This document shows, piece by piece, positions 42,730 to 53,944 of a stretch of 64,000 nucleotides of DNA. The stretch's first letter is position 1; every line of letters begins with the position of its first letter. The position numbers and the translations under genes were made by a program. This stretch comes from Yersinia rohdei ATCC 43380. GTDB lineage: Bacteria; Pseudomonadota; Gammaproteobacteria; Enterobacterales; Enterobacteriaceae. The stretch is from the NCBI RefSeq assembly GCF_000173775.1, contig NZ_ACCD01000003.1, positions 1 through 64,000 on the forward strand, in the 5' to 3' direction. The notes under the pieces are model-generated. The model had not been told where the DNA came from and did no database searches. It saw only the letters and a program-made list of their open reading frames with translations.

Positions 42730-45276
42730 ATGTCACAAGATCCATTCTTGGAACGAGAAGCAGAAAAGTATGAGTCGCCGATCCCTAGCCGGGAATTTAT
42801 TTTGGCTCATCTCGCGAAACGCGAAACACCCGCCAGTCGTGAAGAGCTGGCCAATGAACTTAATTTAAGTGGTGAAGAGCCTTTAGAGGCGCTGCGCCGC
42901 CGCCTGCGCGCGATGGAGCGTGATGGGCAATTGGTCTTCACTCGTCGTCAGTGCTACGCCTTGCCGGAGCGCTTAGACCTGTTGCGGGGCACAGTTATTG
43001 GTCACCGTGATGGTTTTGGTTTCTTACGCGTTGAGGGCAGTAAAGACGACCTGTACCTTTCCGCAGAACAGATGAAAATGGCCATCCACGGTGACGTGGT
43101 GTTGGCGCAAGCTATGGGGGCTGATCGCAAGGGCCGCCGCGAAGCACGTATTGTGCGGGTGTTGGTGCCGAAAACCAGCCAAATTGTGGGCCGCTACTTT
43201 ACTGATGCTGGTACCGGTTTCGTGGTGCCGGATGACGGTCGCCTGAGCTTTGATATCCTGATCCCGCCAGATTCTATCAATGGTGCACGGATGGGCTTTG
43301 TGGTGGTAGTTGAGCTGACTCAGCGCCCAACCCGCCGCACGAAAGCCGTGGGTAAGATTGTTGAAGTGCTTGGCGAGAACATGGGCACCAGCATGGCGGT
43401 GGATATTGCGCTGCGCACCCATGAAATTCCCCATACCTGGCCGCCGCAGGTTGAAAAACAAGTTGCGGATCTGAAAGAACAGGTGCCGGAAGAGGCGAAA
43501 AAAGGGCGGGTAGATTTACGCAATTTGCCATTGGTTACCATTGATGGCGAAGATGCCCGCGACTTTGATGACGCGGTGTATTGTGAGAAAAAACGGGGTG
43601 GTGGCTGGCGTCTGTGGGTTGCCATTGCGGATGTCAGTTATTATGTGCGCCCGCGCACCGCGCTAGATGACGAAGCTCGCAGCCGTGGCACTTCTGTTTA
43701 CTTCCCATCGCAAGTTATCCCTATGCTGCCGGAAGTGCTGTCAAATGGCCTTTGCTCTCTGAATCCGCAGGTTGACCGCCTGTGTATGGTGTGCGAAATG
43801 ACCATCTCCGCACAGGGCAAGCTTTCGTCTTATAAGTTCTATGAAGCGGTGATGAGCTCTCATGCTCGTCTGACTTATACCAAAGTGTGGCGCATTATTG
43901 ATGGTGAAGAATCACTGCGCGAACAATATAAGCCGCTGGTGCCGCATCTGTTAGAACTGCATGAAATGTACAAAGTGTTGGATCAGGCGCGTGCCGAACG
44001 TGGCGGTATTGCCTTTGAAACTGAAGAAGCCAAGTTCATTTTCAATGCTGAACGCCGCATTGAGCGCATTGAATCTACAGTGCGCAATGATGCCCATAAG
44101 CTGATTGAAGAGTGCATGATTATGGCGAACATTGCTGCTGCGCGATTTGTGGAAAAACACAATGAGCCAGCACTGTTCCGCGTGCATGACCGCCCAAGTG
44201 ATGACCATATTTCAGCCCTGCGCAGTGTGCTTGGTGAGCTGGGTCTGACATTAGGCGGTGGCCTGAAACCAGAGCCGAAAGATTATGCGGTGCTGATGGA
44301 TGAAGTTGCCGATCGCCCGGATCATGAAATGCTGCAAACCATGTTGCTGCGCTCGATGAAACAAGCGATTTACGATCCAGAAAACCGGGGTCACTTTGGT
44401 TTGGCACTGGCCTCTTATGGGCATTTCACTTCGCCAATTCGCCGTTATCCAGATTTAGCCATGCACCGCGCTATCAAGTATCAGTTAGCCAAAGAGCAGG
44501 GCAATGTTAAAGAGCGCTGGACACCTACCGGCGGCTGGCACAGTGAATACGAAGAAATGCTGCAATTGGGCGAACACTGCTCAATGACTGAGCGTCGCGC
44601 TGATGAGGCCACCCGTAATGTGGCGGATTGGCTGAAATGTGACTTTATGCAAGATCAGGTGGGTAAAGTCTTCACCGGCATTATCGCCAGTGTCACCGGT
44701 TTTGGTTTCTTCGTGCGCCTGGATGATTTGTTTATTGATGGTCTGGTGCATGTATCCAGTCTGGACAATGACTATTACCGCTACGATAACATCGGCCAGC
44801 GCCTTATCGGCGAATCCTCCGGTCAGGTTTACCGGTTGGGTGATACCGTGGAGATCCGCGTGGAAGCGGTACATATGGATGAGCGCAAAATCGACTTTGC
44901 TCTGGTTTCCAGTACCCGTAAGCCGCGCGGTGAAGGTAAAACTGCACGTGAGAAGGCCAAGAAAGCCGATGGTCAGCGCACGATGCGCGATACCTCGACT
45001 GGCCGTGGTGGCCGGGGCAGCTCATCGAGTTCACCGCGCCGCGATAATGCCCCTGTGGGGAGTGGGCAACAGCGTCCTCGTCGTGCTAAAAAACCCGCGA
45101 ATTTCGAGCCGGACAGTGCTTTCCGCCCGGCAGATGCAGCCGCTAAGCTAGATGAAAAAGCAGTGGCTGAGAAAAAGGCCAAGGCGAAAGCGAAAAGAGC
45201 ATCCGCCAAGACCAAGAAAATTGCGGCGGCAACTAAAGCTAAACGCGCCAAGAAAAAAACCAGCACTGACCAATAA
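42730..45276 (+). CDS. rnr: exoribonuclease R
   Basis: RNase R is a processive 3'-5' exonuclease able to degrade structured RNA; it acts in mRNA turnover, rRNA quality control and trans-translation. The 848 residues comprise an N-terminal helix-turn-helix, two cold-shock domains, the RNB catalytic domain with the metal-binding cluster [11 protein letters not shown] near 275, and an S1 domain (about 645-725). A long Lys/Arg/Ala-rich basic tail ends the protein. GGAGGAACC precedes the ATG. Confidence 0.98.
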   Translation: MSQDPFLEREAEKYESPIPSREFILAHLAKRETPASREELANELNLSGEEPLEALRRRLRAMERDGQLVFTRRQCYALPERLDLLRGTVIGHRDGFGFLRVEGSKDDLYLSAEQMKMAIHGDVVLAQAMGADRKGRREARIVRVLVPKTSQIVGRYFTDAGTGFVVPDDGRLSFDILIPPDSINGARMGFVVVVELTQRPTRRTKAVGKIVEVLGENMGTSMAVDIALRTHEIPHTWPPQVEKQVADLKEQVPEEAKKGRVDLRNLPLVTIDGEDARDFDDAVYCEKKRGGGWRLWVAIADVSYYVRPRTALDDEARSRGTSVYFPSQVIPMLPEVLSNGLCSLNPQVDRLCMVCEMTISAQGKLSSYKFYEAVMSSHARLTYTKVWRIIDGEESLREQYKPLVPHLLELHEMYKVLDQARAERGGIAFETEEAKFIFNAERRIERIESTVRNDAHKLIEECMIMANIAAARFVEKHNEPALFRVHDRPSDDHISALRSVLGELGLTLGGGLKPEPKDYAVLMDEVADRPDHEMLQTMLLRSMKQAIYDPENRGHFGLALASYGHFTSPIRRYPDLAMHRAIKYQLAKEQGNVKERWTPTGGWHSEYEEMLQLGEHCSMTERRADEATRNVADWLKCDFMQDQVGKVFTGIIASVTGFGFFVRLDDLFIDGLVHVSSLDNDYYRYDNIGQRLIGESSGQVYRLGDTVEIRVEAVHMDERKIDFALVSSTRKPRGEGKTAREKAKKADGQRTMRDTSTGRGGRGSSSSSPRRDNAPVGSGQQRPRRAKKPANFEPDSAFRPADAAAKLDEKAVAEKKAKAKAKRASAKTKKIAAATKAKRAKKKTSTDQ

Positions 45277-45307
45277 TGGCCAGCTGAGTTATTGGATGGC
45301 TAATTGT

Positions 45308-45327
45308 CGGGCGGCCCCGGTCGCCCG
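45308..45327 (+). terminator. GC-rich hairpin after rnr
   Basis: CGGGCG and CGCCCG pair across an 8-nt GC-rich loop about 30 bp after the rnr stop. There is no T run, so termination is uncertain. Confidence 0.4.
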
Positions 45328-45354
45328 CATTAATTTAATCATTGGCAAGCCAGT

Positions 45355-45481
<127 letters not shown>

Positions 45482-45511
45482 TTTGTCTGCCGACACATGT
45501 AAAAGAGCATC

Positions 45512-46252
45512 ATGAGCGAAATTATTTACGGAATTCATTCCGTCAAAGCCCTGTTAGACAATGATCCGCAACGTTTTCTGGAAGTGTTTATTCTGAAAGG
45601 TCGTGATGATCGTCGCCTACAACCCCTGATTGCAGAGCTGGAAGCTGCCGGTTTGGTGGTTCAAGTTGCCAGCCGTCAGTGGTTGGATTCTCAGGTTGAA
45701 GGCGGAGTCCATCAGGGGATAGTGGCGCGCGTCCGTGAAGGCCGCCAGTATCAGGAAAATGATTTGCCCGCCTTGCTGGCCAGTGTGGAAACGCCTTTCC
45801 TGCTGGTGCTGGACGGCGTAACTGACCCTCATAATTTGGGGGCTTGTTTACGTAGCGCAGATGCCGCCGGCGTTCATGCGGTTATCGTGCCACGGGATCG
45901 CTCAGCGCAACTGAATGCCATTGCCAAGAAAGTGGCCAGTGGTGCTGCGGAAAATGTGCCATTGATTAAAGTCACCAATCTGGCGCGCACTTTGCGGGTG
46001 TTGCAGGAAAACAATGTCTGGATTGTCGGCACGGCCGGTGAAGCTGACCACACTTTATATCAGAGCAAAATGACCGGCCCAATGGCGCTGGTGATGGGCG
46101 CTGAAGGTGAAGGGATGCGCCGTCTGACCCGCGAACACTGTGATGAACTGATCAGCATTCCAATGGCGGGCAGTGTTTCCTCGCTGAATGTGTCGGTTGC
46201 GACTGGCGTCTGTTTATTTGAAGCGGTGCGCCAGCGGGCACTAAAAGCCTAA
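45512..46252 (+). CDS. rlmB: 23S rRNA (guanosine-2'-O-)-methyltransferase RlmB
   Basis: RlmB methylates G2251 in the peptidyl-transferase P loop of 23S rRNA. Its 246 residues have an N-terminal substrate-binding domain and a SPOUT knot with [32 protein letters not shown] and [16 protein letters not shown]. It is the last gene of the nsrR-rnr-rlmB set and has a good terminator after it. Confidence 0.97.
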   Translation: MSEIIYGIHSVKALLDNDPQRFLEVFILKGRDDRRLQPLIAELEAAGLVVQVASRQWLDSQVEGGVHQGIVARVREGRQYQENDLPALLASVETPFLLVLDGVTDPHNLGACLRSADAAGVHAVIVPRDRSAQLNAIAKKVASGAAENVPLIKVTNLARTLRVLQENNVWIVGTAGEADHTLYQSKMTGPMALVMGAEGEGMRRLTREHCDELISIPMAGSVSSLNVSVATGVCLFEAVRQRALKA

Positions 46253-46279
46253 TAGCCATTTCTTGCTCATCTTGCCAGA

Positions 46280-46310
46280 AGCCAACATTTTCGGATGTTG
46301 GCTTTTTTAT
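46280..46310 (+). terminator. rlmB terminator
   Basis: AGCCAACAT and ATGTTGGCT pair over a 6-nt loop and are followed by TTTTTAT, about 28 bp after the stop. Confidence 0.9.
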
Positions 46311-46464
46311 TTTTAATATCGGGAATTTTAAATAATTATCAGTGATATATAGTGGATTGGTCACGGTTTGTACCGAGTCTGTCAGCAAAAAACCTCGTCT
46401 GCACCATACTTAACCCTGATTTATGTAAGCTGGTTTCGTCATGAGTGCTGAAATGGAGGAAGTT

Positions 46465-48096
46465 ATGGAGTGGCAGACTCACTTGGTTTTCAACCAGCCA
46501 GAGCCTTTATCGAACAGTAATTTATTTCTGTCTGATATGGCCTTGCAGGAAGCAGTGGTGCGGGAACATGCTGGCTGGGATGGGGAAACTTTGGCTCAGA
46601 TTGGATTGCAGTTGGGTTCGCAAGAATCCCTTGAGTTAGGGAGGTTAGCCAACGCCAATCCTCCTGAATTATTACGTTACGACGGCGCAGGGTTACGGTT
46701 AGATCAGGTGCGGTTTCATCCGGCCTGGTATGTATTAATGCAAGAATTGGTGAGCCACCGGGTACATAATTTGCCTTGGCAGGAAGATGCCCGCAAAGGA
46801 TCTTTTGTGGCGCGCGCCGCACGGTTTATCTTGCATGCCCAGGTCGAAGCGGGGTCGTTATGCCCGATAACCATGACGTTTGGTGCCATTCCATTATTAC
46901 AGCAAACCTTGCCGCCCCTGTTCCAAGGTTGGTTATCGCCACTCCTTTCGAATCGTTATGACTCTCATCAAATTGTAGGTAATCAGAAGCGGGGCTTACT
47001 GATTGGGATGGGAATGACGGAAAAACAAGGTGGTTCCGACGTCCTCAGTAACACCACAAAGGCAGAACCGCTGGATTCTCGTGGTCATGGCGAGGCTTAT
47101 CGTCTGGTTGGACATAAATGGTTTTTCTCCGTGCCACAAAGTGATGCGCATTTGGTTCTGGCGCAAACTGACGGCGGGTTATCCTGCTTTTTCTTGCCAA
47201 AAATATTGCCGGATGGCACCTATAACGCCATTCGATTAGAGCGCTTGAAAGAGAAACTGGGCAACCGCTCTAATGCCAGCAGTGAGGTTGAATTTGATAA
47301 CGCCACCGCGTGGTTATTGGGCGATGAAGGCGACGGTATTCGCCAAATCCTGAAAATGGGCGGCTATACCCGTTTTGATTGTGCTCTGGGTAGTCATGGA
47401 TTAATGAGACGTGCTTTCTCAGTCGCGCTGTATCACGCCTGGCAGCGACAGGCTTTTGGTAAGGTGTTGGTAGAGCAACCCTTGATGCGACAAGGACTAA
47501 GCCGCATGGCATTGCGCTTAGAGGGCCATACTGCATTATTGATGCGCCTGGCCAGTGCATGGGGGAAAGCGGGCGAGCCGCACGAGCAAATATTTAGCCG
47601 TTTACTGACCCCAGCGGCGAAATATCGGGTCTGTGGGCAGGGCAGTGCTTTTGTTGCCGAGGCCATGGAAGTGTTGGGGGGAATTGGTTATTGCGAACAA
47701 AGCGAGTTGCCGCGGCTATACCGTGAAATGCCGGTAAACAGTATCTGGGAGGGCTCGGGCAATATTATGTGCCTTGATGTGTTGCGCACGCTACGTAAGC
47801 TGCCCAACGCGCTGGAAATGCTACAGCAAGAATTTTACCCGGTACGTGGGCAAAATCGATTATTCGACCGTGGCTGGCGGCAATTACAGCAGCGGCTGAA
47901 AAATCCCAAAGAAGAGCAAGGGCGGGCGATAACCCAGCAACTGTTTGATTTGTGCTGCGCGGCTCAACTTTTGCGCTTTGCTTCACCGCCATTAGCGGAT
48001 GCCTGGTGTCGCATGACACTCGACCACCGTGACCAGTATATGGTGCCGGAAGCGGTTTGCGCACTGTTGCTCAGCCGCGGCAGCGGCATTAAATAA
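46465..48096 (+). CDS. aidB: isovaleryl-CoA dehydrogenase-like protein AidB
   Basis: AidB is an acyl-CoA dehydrogenase homologue of the E. coli adaptive response to alkylation. It binds FAD and DNA, but its reaction is still debated. The 543 residues contain GMGMTEKQGGSDVLSNTT and the late VLGGIGYCEQSELPRLYREM and NSIWEGSGNIMCLDVLR. The ATG at 46465 is preferred because GGAGG lies 6 nt upstream and the protein then starts MEWQTHLVFNQP like the E. coli one. An in-frame ATG at 46441 would add eight residues. Confidence 0.94.
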   Translation: MEWQTHLVFNQPEPLSNSNLFLSDMALQEAVVREHAGWDGETLAQIGLQLGSQESLELGRLANANPPELLRYDGAGLRLDQVRFHPAWYVLMQELVSHRVHNLPWQEDARKGSFVARAARFILHAQVEAGSLCPITMTFGAIPLLQQTLPPLFQGWLSPLLSNRYDSHQIVGNQKRGLLIGMGMTEKQGGSDVLSNTTKAEPLDSRGHGEAYRLVGHKWFFSVPQSDAHLVLAQTDGGLSCFFLPKILPDGTYNAIRLERLKEKLGNRSNASSEVEFDNATAWLLGDEGDGIRQILKMGGYTRFDCALGSHGLMRRAFSVALYHAWQRQAFGKVLVEQPLMRQGLSRMALRLEGHTALLMRLASAWGKAGEPHEQIFSRLLTPAAKYRVCGQGSAFVAEAMEVLGGIGYCEQSELPRLYREMPVNSIWEGSGNIMCLDVLRTLRKLPNALEMLQQEFYPVRGQNRLFDRGWRQLQQRLKNPKEEQGRAITQQLFDLCCAAQLLRFASPPLADAWCRMTLDHRDQYMVPEAVCALLLSRGSGIK

Positions 48097-48109
48097 CCGG
48101 TATAAATGT

Positions 48110-48418
48110 TTACTTATACAGCAGCGCGTTGGCATACCAGATACCGGGATAAACGCTGTCGGACATCATGATAATGACATAATAAGGCGCACCGCTGGCA
48201 TCAGCCTTGCGCTTAATTTCTGCTTCAACATCCATTGGGCTGCCAAATGTCTGAGCCGATATGGTGCCTATTTTTTGCAAGTTAACACTCTGGGCGCGGG
48301 TGATTTCTTGTGCATAAGGCAGTGGCGCAGGAGGAGGAACCGGGGTTACGTGAAAAACACTGCACGCCGAGAGCCCCAGAACAATCAGTAACAACCCCAT
48401 CACAGGTTTTATCTTCAT
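48110..48418 (-). CDS. bsmA: biofilm peroxide resistance lipoprotein BsmA
   Basis: A 102-residue lipoprotein of the YdgH/BhsA/McbA (DUF1471) family, named BsmA or YjfO in E. coli, where it affects biofilm and peroxide tolerance. A signal with lipobox LSA-C19 precedes a Pro-rich stretch and the family fold ending YYVIIMMSDSVYPGIWYANALLYK. The ATG at 48418 has an AGAGG ribosome site; an upstream in-frame ATG at 48454 is less likely. It is convergent with aidB, only 13 bp away, without a visible terminator. Confidence 0.85.
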   Translation of the reverse strand: MKIKPVMGLLLIVLGLSACSVFHVTPVPPPAPLPYAQEITRAQSVNLQKIGTISAQTFGSPMDVEAEIKRKADASGAPYYVIIMMSDSVYPGIWYANALLYK

Positions 48419-48595
48419 CTTTGCCTCTTCTTCAGCAGGGCGGTGATTAGCCAATCCCGTTATTTCTCAAGTGTAACGCTGTAACCTCAGTATGAGGGTA
48501 ATATCTTGGAAGAAATTGATTTAAGACTTTATGACTGCGTTTTGGCACACTCAAATTTGGTATTTATGCTCAGTTGAATAAAAAAGGTCCTCGCC

Positions 48596-49345
48596 ATGAT
48601 TGAGATGTCGCTAGAAAATATTAATGGTATTGAGGTTATCCACGCGGCCCCTGCGGGTAAGCGCCAGCAGCCGTTACCCACTATTTTCTTTTACCACGGC
48701 TATACCTCGTCAAAAGAGGTTTACGCCTATTTTGCCTATGCTTTTGCACAAGCAGGGTTTCGCACTATAGCGCCAGATGCGGCTATGCATGGTGCCCGAT
48801 TTAACGGTGACGACACTCAGCGGCTATCCCATTTTTGGGAGATCCTAAAATCAAATATTGATGAGTTACCCGCTATTAAACAACATTATCAACAGGCTGG
48901 ATTGATTGACGGTGAGCGAATCGGCGTGGCGGGGGCATCAATGGGCGGTATGACGACATTGGGCGCTTTGGCGCGCTATCCGTGGGTCAGTGTTGCCGCA
49001 GACTTTATGGGGTCAGGTTATTTTACTTCTTTGGCGCGACAGTTATTTCCCCCTTTAGAGGCCGGTCGCCAGATAAGTCCAGCCGAACTTGAGCGCCGCT
49101 TGTCGCCGCTGGCAGATTATGAACTTTCTCACCAGTTGGCCAAAGTAGCGAACCGCCCATTATTGGTGTGGCATGGTGAAGCTGATGATGTGGTGCCCGC
49201 AGCAGAAAGTGTGCGGTTAGTTCAGGAGCTAAAAGCTCAGGAGTTGGATGGCAATCTAACGTATGTGACTGAACCGGGGATTGGTCATAAAATTACCCCT
49301 ACAGCGTTGGCCTTGGGCGCACGTTTTTTCGGCGAACATCTATAA
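48596..49345 (+). CDS. yjfP: alpha/beta-hydrolase (esterase) YjfP
   Basis: A 249-residue alpha/beta-hydrolase, with carboxylesterase activity reported for the E. coli homologue and the physiological substrate unknown. The oxyanion-hole region is PTIFFYHGYTSSKEVY, the nucleophile elbow is GVAGASMGGMTT, and the acid/histidine part is LVWHGEADDVVPA with GIGHKI. It has the same length and start as E. coli YjfP. It lies between the DUF1471 genes bsmA and yjfY. Confidence 0.93.
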   Translation: MIEMSLENINGIEVIHAAPAGKRQQPLPTIFFYHGYTSSKEVYAYFAYAFAQAGFRTIAPDAAMHGARFNGDDTQRLSHFWEILKSNIDELPAIKQHYQQAGLIDGERIGVAGASMGGMTTLGALARYPWVSVAADFMGSGYFTSLARQLFPPLEAGRQISPAELERRLSPLADYELSHQLAKVANRPLLVWHGEADDVVPAAESVRLVQELKAQELDGNLTYVTEPGIGHKITPTALALGARFFGEHL

Positions 49346-49375
49346 AAAACCCCCTCTTAATGGGGGGTTGTCTTT
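49345..49375 (+). terminator. yjfP terminator
   Basis: AACCCCC and GGGGGTT pair over a short loop and are followed by GTCTTTCT, directly after the stop codon. Confidence 0.75.
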
Positions 49376-49403
49376 CTCTGGTGTTGCATTTTTCTATTGA
49401 ATA

Positions 49404-49679
49404 TTAGCGATAAAGAATCGCATTAATGTGCATTGAGCTGTTATCGCCGGGTTCATGCATAGCAATAATCTGGTACGAGGTTGCTCCGCGTTCATCAGCT
49501 AATTTACTGACTTGTGCTGTGGCATCATCCGGAGATACCACATTGTGGCCCAGGGACAGTGCGCCGATACTGACACGATGTTGTTGCATTGCCTGTTGGG
49601 CACTGATTTCAGTGGCGGCAAAAGTGTTGGCAGAAAGAAGTAATCCGAATGTGGCTGCGATGGCGAGTGAATATTTCAT
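49404..49679 (-). CDS. yjfY: periplasmic DUF1471 protein YjfY
   Basis: A 91-residue secreted protein of the YdgH/BhsA/McbA family. A signal peptide (MKYSLAIAATFGLLLSANTFA) precedes the compact domain with DERGATSYQIIAMHEPGDNS and a typical -ILYR end. It resembles E. coli YjfY, whose role is unknown; relatives respond to stress and affect biofilm. The ATG at 49679 follows GGAG by 6 nt. Confidence 0.88.
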   Translation of the reverse strand: MKYSLAIAATFGLLLSANTFAATEISAQQAMQQHRVSIGALSLGHNVVSPDDATAQVSKLADERGATSYQIIAMHEPGDNSSMHINAILYR

Positions 49680-50028
49680 AGGTGACTCCAAAATCTTATT
49701 TATATACTTTGAATAACTTTCAGTTAGCTTCGCCGCTCTTTTTGCGGTGGATGCATATAATTTTAGTCGATTTTGTTAATTTAAAAACCGGTGATTATTG
49801 ATTTACTTCATCAAAAAAAGTGAATGAAAATTATGATGAGCTAATGATTTTATTGAAAGATTTAGCAGACTAATGGATTTACATCCATTGGTTGCTCGGC
49901 GAACAAAAAGTGCGGTTTTAGCAAAGTAATGGCCAGAACAAGAATAAATCCCCGCGAGTCCTTGAGTTTCCAGCCTCCCACAAGTATAGTTACGCGTCAT
50001 TTTTCAGCCGCACACAAACACGTTCCTT
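49680..50028. other. yjfY - rpsF intergenic region
   Basis: About 350 AT-rich bases with no credible gene. It must hold the promoter of the ribosomal protein operon. I could not choose among several weak AT-rich -10-like sequences. Confidence 0.5.
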
Positions 50029-50063
50029 GCCTCCATGGGCCGCGGTTGACCCTATCAGGAGGC
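50029..50063 (+). promoter_or_regulatory. S6:S18-binding leader hairpin of the rpsF operon
   Basis: GCCTCC (50029-50034) pairs with GGAGGC (50058-50063), and inside it GGG pairs with CCC around a loop containing CCGCGGTTGA. This resembles the rpsF leader in which the S6:S18 complex recognises a CCG in a hairpin and represses its own operon. It ends 27 nt before the rpsF ATG. Confidence 0.7.
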
Positions 50064-50090
50064 TGAATAATCCGTAAGGAGCAATAATCG

Positions 50091-50483
50091 ATGCGTCATT
50101 ACGAAATCGTTTTTATGGTCCATCCTGACCAAAGCGAACAGGTTCCGGGCATGATCGAGCGCTATAGTGCAACCATCACTAATGCTGCTGGTACCATTCA
50201 CCGTCTGGAAGACTGGGGCCGCCGTCAACTGGCTTACCCGATCAACAAACTGCACAAAGCTCACTACGTTCTTCTGAACGTTGAAGCCCCGCAGGAAGCG
50301 ATCGATGAGCTGGAAACAAACTTCCGCTTCAACGACGCCGTTATCCGTAGCATGGTTATGCGCGTTAAGCACGCGGTAACTGAAGCATCACCAATGGTTA
50401 AAGCGAAAGACGAACGCCGTGAGCGTCACGACTTCGCGTCAGAAGCCAATGATGATTCTGAAGCTGGGGATTCTGAAGAGTAA
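50091..50483 (+). CDS. rpsF: 30S ribosomal protein S6
   Basis: S6 binds 16S rRNA with S18 in the platform of the small subunit. The 130 residues start [20 protein letters not shown]. The C-terminal tail ends in acidic residues ([10 protein letters not shown]), where RimK adds glutamates in E. coli. It is the first gene of rpsF-priB-rpsR-rplI. Confidence 0.98.
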
Positions 50484-50488
50484 TTGCC

Positions 50489-51041
<553 letters not shown>

Positions 51042-51068
51042 TCGGCCACTGTCCATTAACGACTTTGA

Positions 51069-51533
<465 letters not shown>

Positions 51534-51556
51534 GTTACGCTGCTGTTAACCTGCTA

Positions 51557-51592
51557 AAACGCCAGCCTTGTGCTGGCGTTTTGCTTTTTATT
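51557..51592 (+). terminator. rpsF operon terminator
   Basis: AAAACGCCAGC and GCTGGCGTTTT form an 11-bp stem with a 5-nt loop and run into GCTTTTTATTT, 24 bp after rplI. Confidence 0.93.
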
Positions 51593-51623
51593 TTTGGGTC
51601 ACAAAAAAATAGGGCAGCAGGTA

Positions 51624-52079
51624 TTAGGGGGCCATGTTGGGTGCCAGAATATCAAATTTACATTCCTCGGCAGCCACTCCCGCACATCGGTAGGTTTCCA
51701 GAAAAGGTGTCTGTTGGTAGGCCCAATGGGGTTTTCCACTGATGGAGGCCAGCCAGGTTTTATTCCCGTAGTACATATCGAGCTTTTTACCTTCGGCCAG
51801 TATGTTGTAAGTGCATTTTTGAAAAATGCCCTGATCAATAGCATTCCCCTTGTCACTATCACTATCGATAATCAAAAATGCTTCACTGAAACCGGTGATG
51901 TCGGTTTTGTTTTCAGGTATCGGCCCATGCAGCGCCCCACTCCATTCCTCGCCACCCACAGTGACGGCGGTATAAATGAGTGCGCTCTGTTTGATGCTAT
52001 CAATTGCCGGGCAATGGTGTTGAGCCAATACCTCTATGGGGGCCAAGAAGAAAAGCAAGAAAGCGGATTTATATTTCAT
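51624..52079 (-). CDS. secreted small protein with four cysteines, unknown function
   Basis: I do not recognise this gene firmly. From the ATG at 52079 (GGGAG 5-6 nt upstream) it encodes 151 residues with a clear signal peptide, MKYKSAFLLFFLAPIEVLA. The mature protein has four cysteines (C23, C89, C132, C140), suggesting two disulfides. It has several aromatic motifs such as GGEEWSGALHG and KTWLASISGKPHWAY. The layout recalls DUF3757 proteins, but that is a weak impression. A longer frame to 52145 exists. It sits alone between rplI and ytfB, where E. coli has yjfZ and ytfA. Confidence 0.75.
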   Translation of the reverse strand: MKYKSAFLLFFLAPIEVLAQHHCPAIDSIKQSALIYTAVTVGGEEWSGALHGPIPENKTDITGFSEAFLIIDSDSDKGNAIDQGIFQKCTYNILAEGKKLDMYYGNKTWLASISGKPHWAYQQTPFLETYRCAGVAAEECKFDILAPNMAP

Positions 52080-52217
52080 AATTACTCCCTTATGAATGCG
52101 GTTATTTGCTGGTGTTATGGATGGCACTAACCACCCAGAAAACAACCTAATTCGAGTGAGCGGGAGTCACAATATCAAAGAAACTAAGGTGATATATAGG
52201 CAAGCTATAGGAGAGGG

Positions 52218-53000
52218 TTAACGCTCGCGACGATAACTGCCATCGCTTTGCCGGGTAAACAGCACTTCGGCATTATTGGTGGTTTTAATGGACAACGCGG
52301 CGACTTCACCTTGGGCATTCAGCATGATTTTGACGTCCTGCCCAGCTTTGAGGTTACTCAGAGGTTTATTATTGCCCTCAACCTGCGCCATCGCAAAAAC
52401 GTCATTCACGGGTAAATTATTATCGCGGAACAACTGCGCCAGCGTTTTCCCGGATTCAATATGATAATTCTGCCAATCCCCTTGTAATGCGGAAGACGCC
52501 ACCCTTGGAGGTGGCGGAGCATCAAGATTGCTTTGTAATTGATTGCTTTGTGAATAATTGTCCTGCAAATGGGCCTGTAACGGCACCTCAGTGGACGGGG
52601 CGCTGACCGGGAATGCGTTATTAGGGTTATCACGTGATGCTGGCCACAGCAGTGCCAGCAGCAATATCGCGGTCACAATAATAATCCAGCGGCGATGGAA
52701 GAAGGGCAAGGGTTCCATCCACTGAAAACTGTCCGGCATGTGCCAGATTTTCAGCAAAATCCCTTTAATGTATGTCTCCCGGGGTAGGGTAGCCACCGGT
52801 TTATTGGGGACATTATTTTCAGTAAAGGCAATATCCTCAGCAGGAGAAATGTGTTCAGACGCACTGACTTCAGACATCAGATTTTGCTCATCAGGAGATT
52901 TAGCCTCCGGTAAAATCCTTTGCCTGATACTCAACCAAGTGTGCAGCAGTGGCTGATAAACCCGAGTACTTTTTTTTCTCCTGGGCGCGATTCTGCCCAT
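52218..53000 (-). CDS. ytfB: OapA-family cell division / envelope protein YtfB
   Basis: A 260-residue single-span membrane protein. A cytoplasmic N-terminus (1-103) is followed by one transmembrane helix (about 104-120), a Pro/Gln-rich periplasmic linker, and a LysM-like OapA domain from NYHIESGKTLAQLFRDNNLP (about 178) to the end. E. coli YtfB localises to the septum and binds glycans; the Haemophilus relative OapA affects colony opacity and adherence. The N-terminal part is longer than in E. coli. AGAGG precedes the ATG. It is divergent from fklB. Confidence 0.9.
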   Translation of the reverse strand: MGRIAPRRKKSTRVYQPLLHTWLSIRQRILPEAKSPDEQNLMSEVSASEHISPAEDIAFTENNVPNKPVATLPRETYIKGILLKIWHMPDSFQWMEPLPFFHRRWIIIVTAILLLALLWPASRDNPNNAFPVSAPSTEVPLQAHLQDNYSQSNQLQSNLDAPPPPRVASSALQGDWQNYHIESGKTLAQLFRDNNLPVNDVFAMAQVEGNNKPLSNLKAGQDVKIMLNAQGEVAALSIKTTNNAEVLFTRQSDGSYRRER

Positions 53001-53142
53001 GGTGACCTCTCTTCAACGACGTAAAACAACATAAATAAAAAAATGAAAATTTACCCATAGGCTTCTAAGTATAACTCTTCTTACTTGAAGTTGGGTTGAG
53101 TAGCTAACTATCTGATGCGAAAAGACAGAAGATTCTGAGATT

Positions 53143-53192
53143 TATCCTCATCATCTTTCAATCTGCAGAATTGTTAGCTGCCATTGTTTCTT
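53143..53192. repeat. partial ERIC end upstream of fklB
   Basis: TATCCTCATCATCTTTCAATCTGCAG followed by AATTGTTAGCTGCC matches the outer 40-50 bp of other ERIC copies in this window, but the core and second arm are not convincing. It is a probable remnant. Confidence 0.4.
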
Positions 53193-53295
53193 TTTCTCTG
53201 ACAAAAGTCATCATTCACGAAGCAAGATTTTACCGCGCTCCCCTGCTGCTGTTATGCTTGCGGCTTCGACATGATGAGTGACTAAAGGAAAATCC

Positions 53296-53916
53296 ATGAC
53301 AACCCCTTCTTTTGATAGCGTTGAAGCGCAAGCAAGCTACGGAATTGGTTTACAAATCGGGCAACAATTGCAAGAGTCCGGGCTGGAAGGTTTATTGCCA
53401 GAAGCACTATTGGCAGGTTTGCGTGACGCGATGGAAGGGAATACACCGACCGTCCCTGTGGATGTGGTACACCGCGCATTGCGCGAAGTTCACGAACGCG
53501 CTGATAAAGTACGTGTTGAGCGCCAGCAGGCGTTGGTTGAAGAAGGGAAAACTTTCCTGGAAGAAAATGCCAAGCGTGATGACGTCACCACGACAGAATC
53601 CGGCTTACAATTCTCTGTGTTGCAGGCAGGTGACGGCCCAATCCCATCCCGTCAAGACCGGGTTCGTGTGCATTACACCGGTCGTCTGGTTGACGGTACC
53701 GTGTTTGATAGCTCAGTTGAGCGCGGCCAACCGGCAGAATTCCCAGTCAGCGGTGTTATCCCTGGTTGGATTGAAGCCTTGTCTATGATGCCAGTAGGGT
53801 CTAAATGGAAGTTGTATATTCCACACAACCTGGCATATGGCGAGCGCGGCGCGGGTGCAACTATCCCACCATTCAGTGCATTGATGTTTGAAGTAGAACT
53901 GCTGGAAATTCTGTAA
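53296..53916 (+). CDS. fklB: FKBP-type peptidyl-prolyl isomerase FklB (FKBP22)
   Basis: A dimeric proline isomerase. The N-terminal helical domain (about 1-85) mediates dimerisation and the C-terminal FKBP domain carries [31 protein letters not shown] and [17 protein letters not shown]. The ATG at 53296 follows AAGGA and gives 206 residues, the same as E. coli FklB. An upstream in-frame GTG at 53278 is less likely. No signal peptide is visible; the E. coli protein is usually described as cytoplasmic or periplasmic depending on the author. Confidence 0.96.
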   Translation: MTTPSFDSVEAQASYGIGLQIGQQLQESGLEGLLPEALLAGLRDAMEGNTPTVPVDVVHRALREVHERADKVRVERQQALVEEGKTFLEENAKRDDVTTTESGLQFSVLQAGDGPIPSRQDRVRVHYTGRLVDGTVFDSSVERGQPAEFPVSGVIPGWIEALSMMPVGSKWKLYIPHNLAYGERGAGATIPPFSALMFEVELLEIL

Positions 53917-53944
53917 CTTCCACAAGCAGTGAAATGAAATAAGC

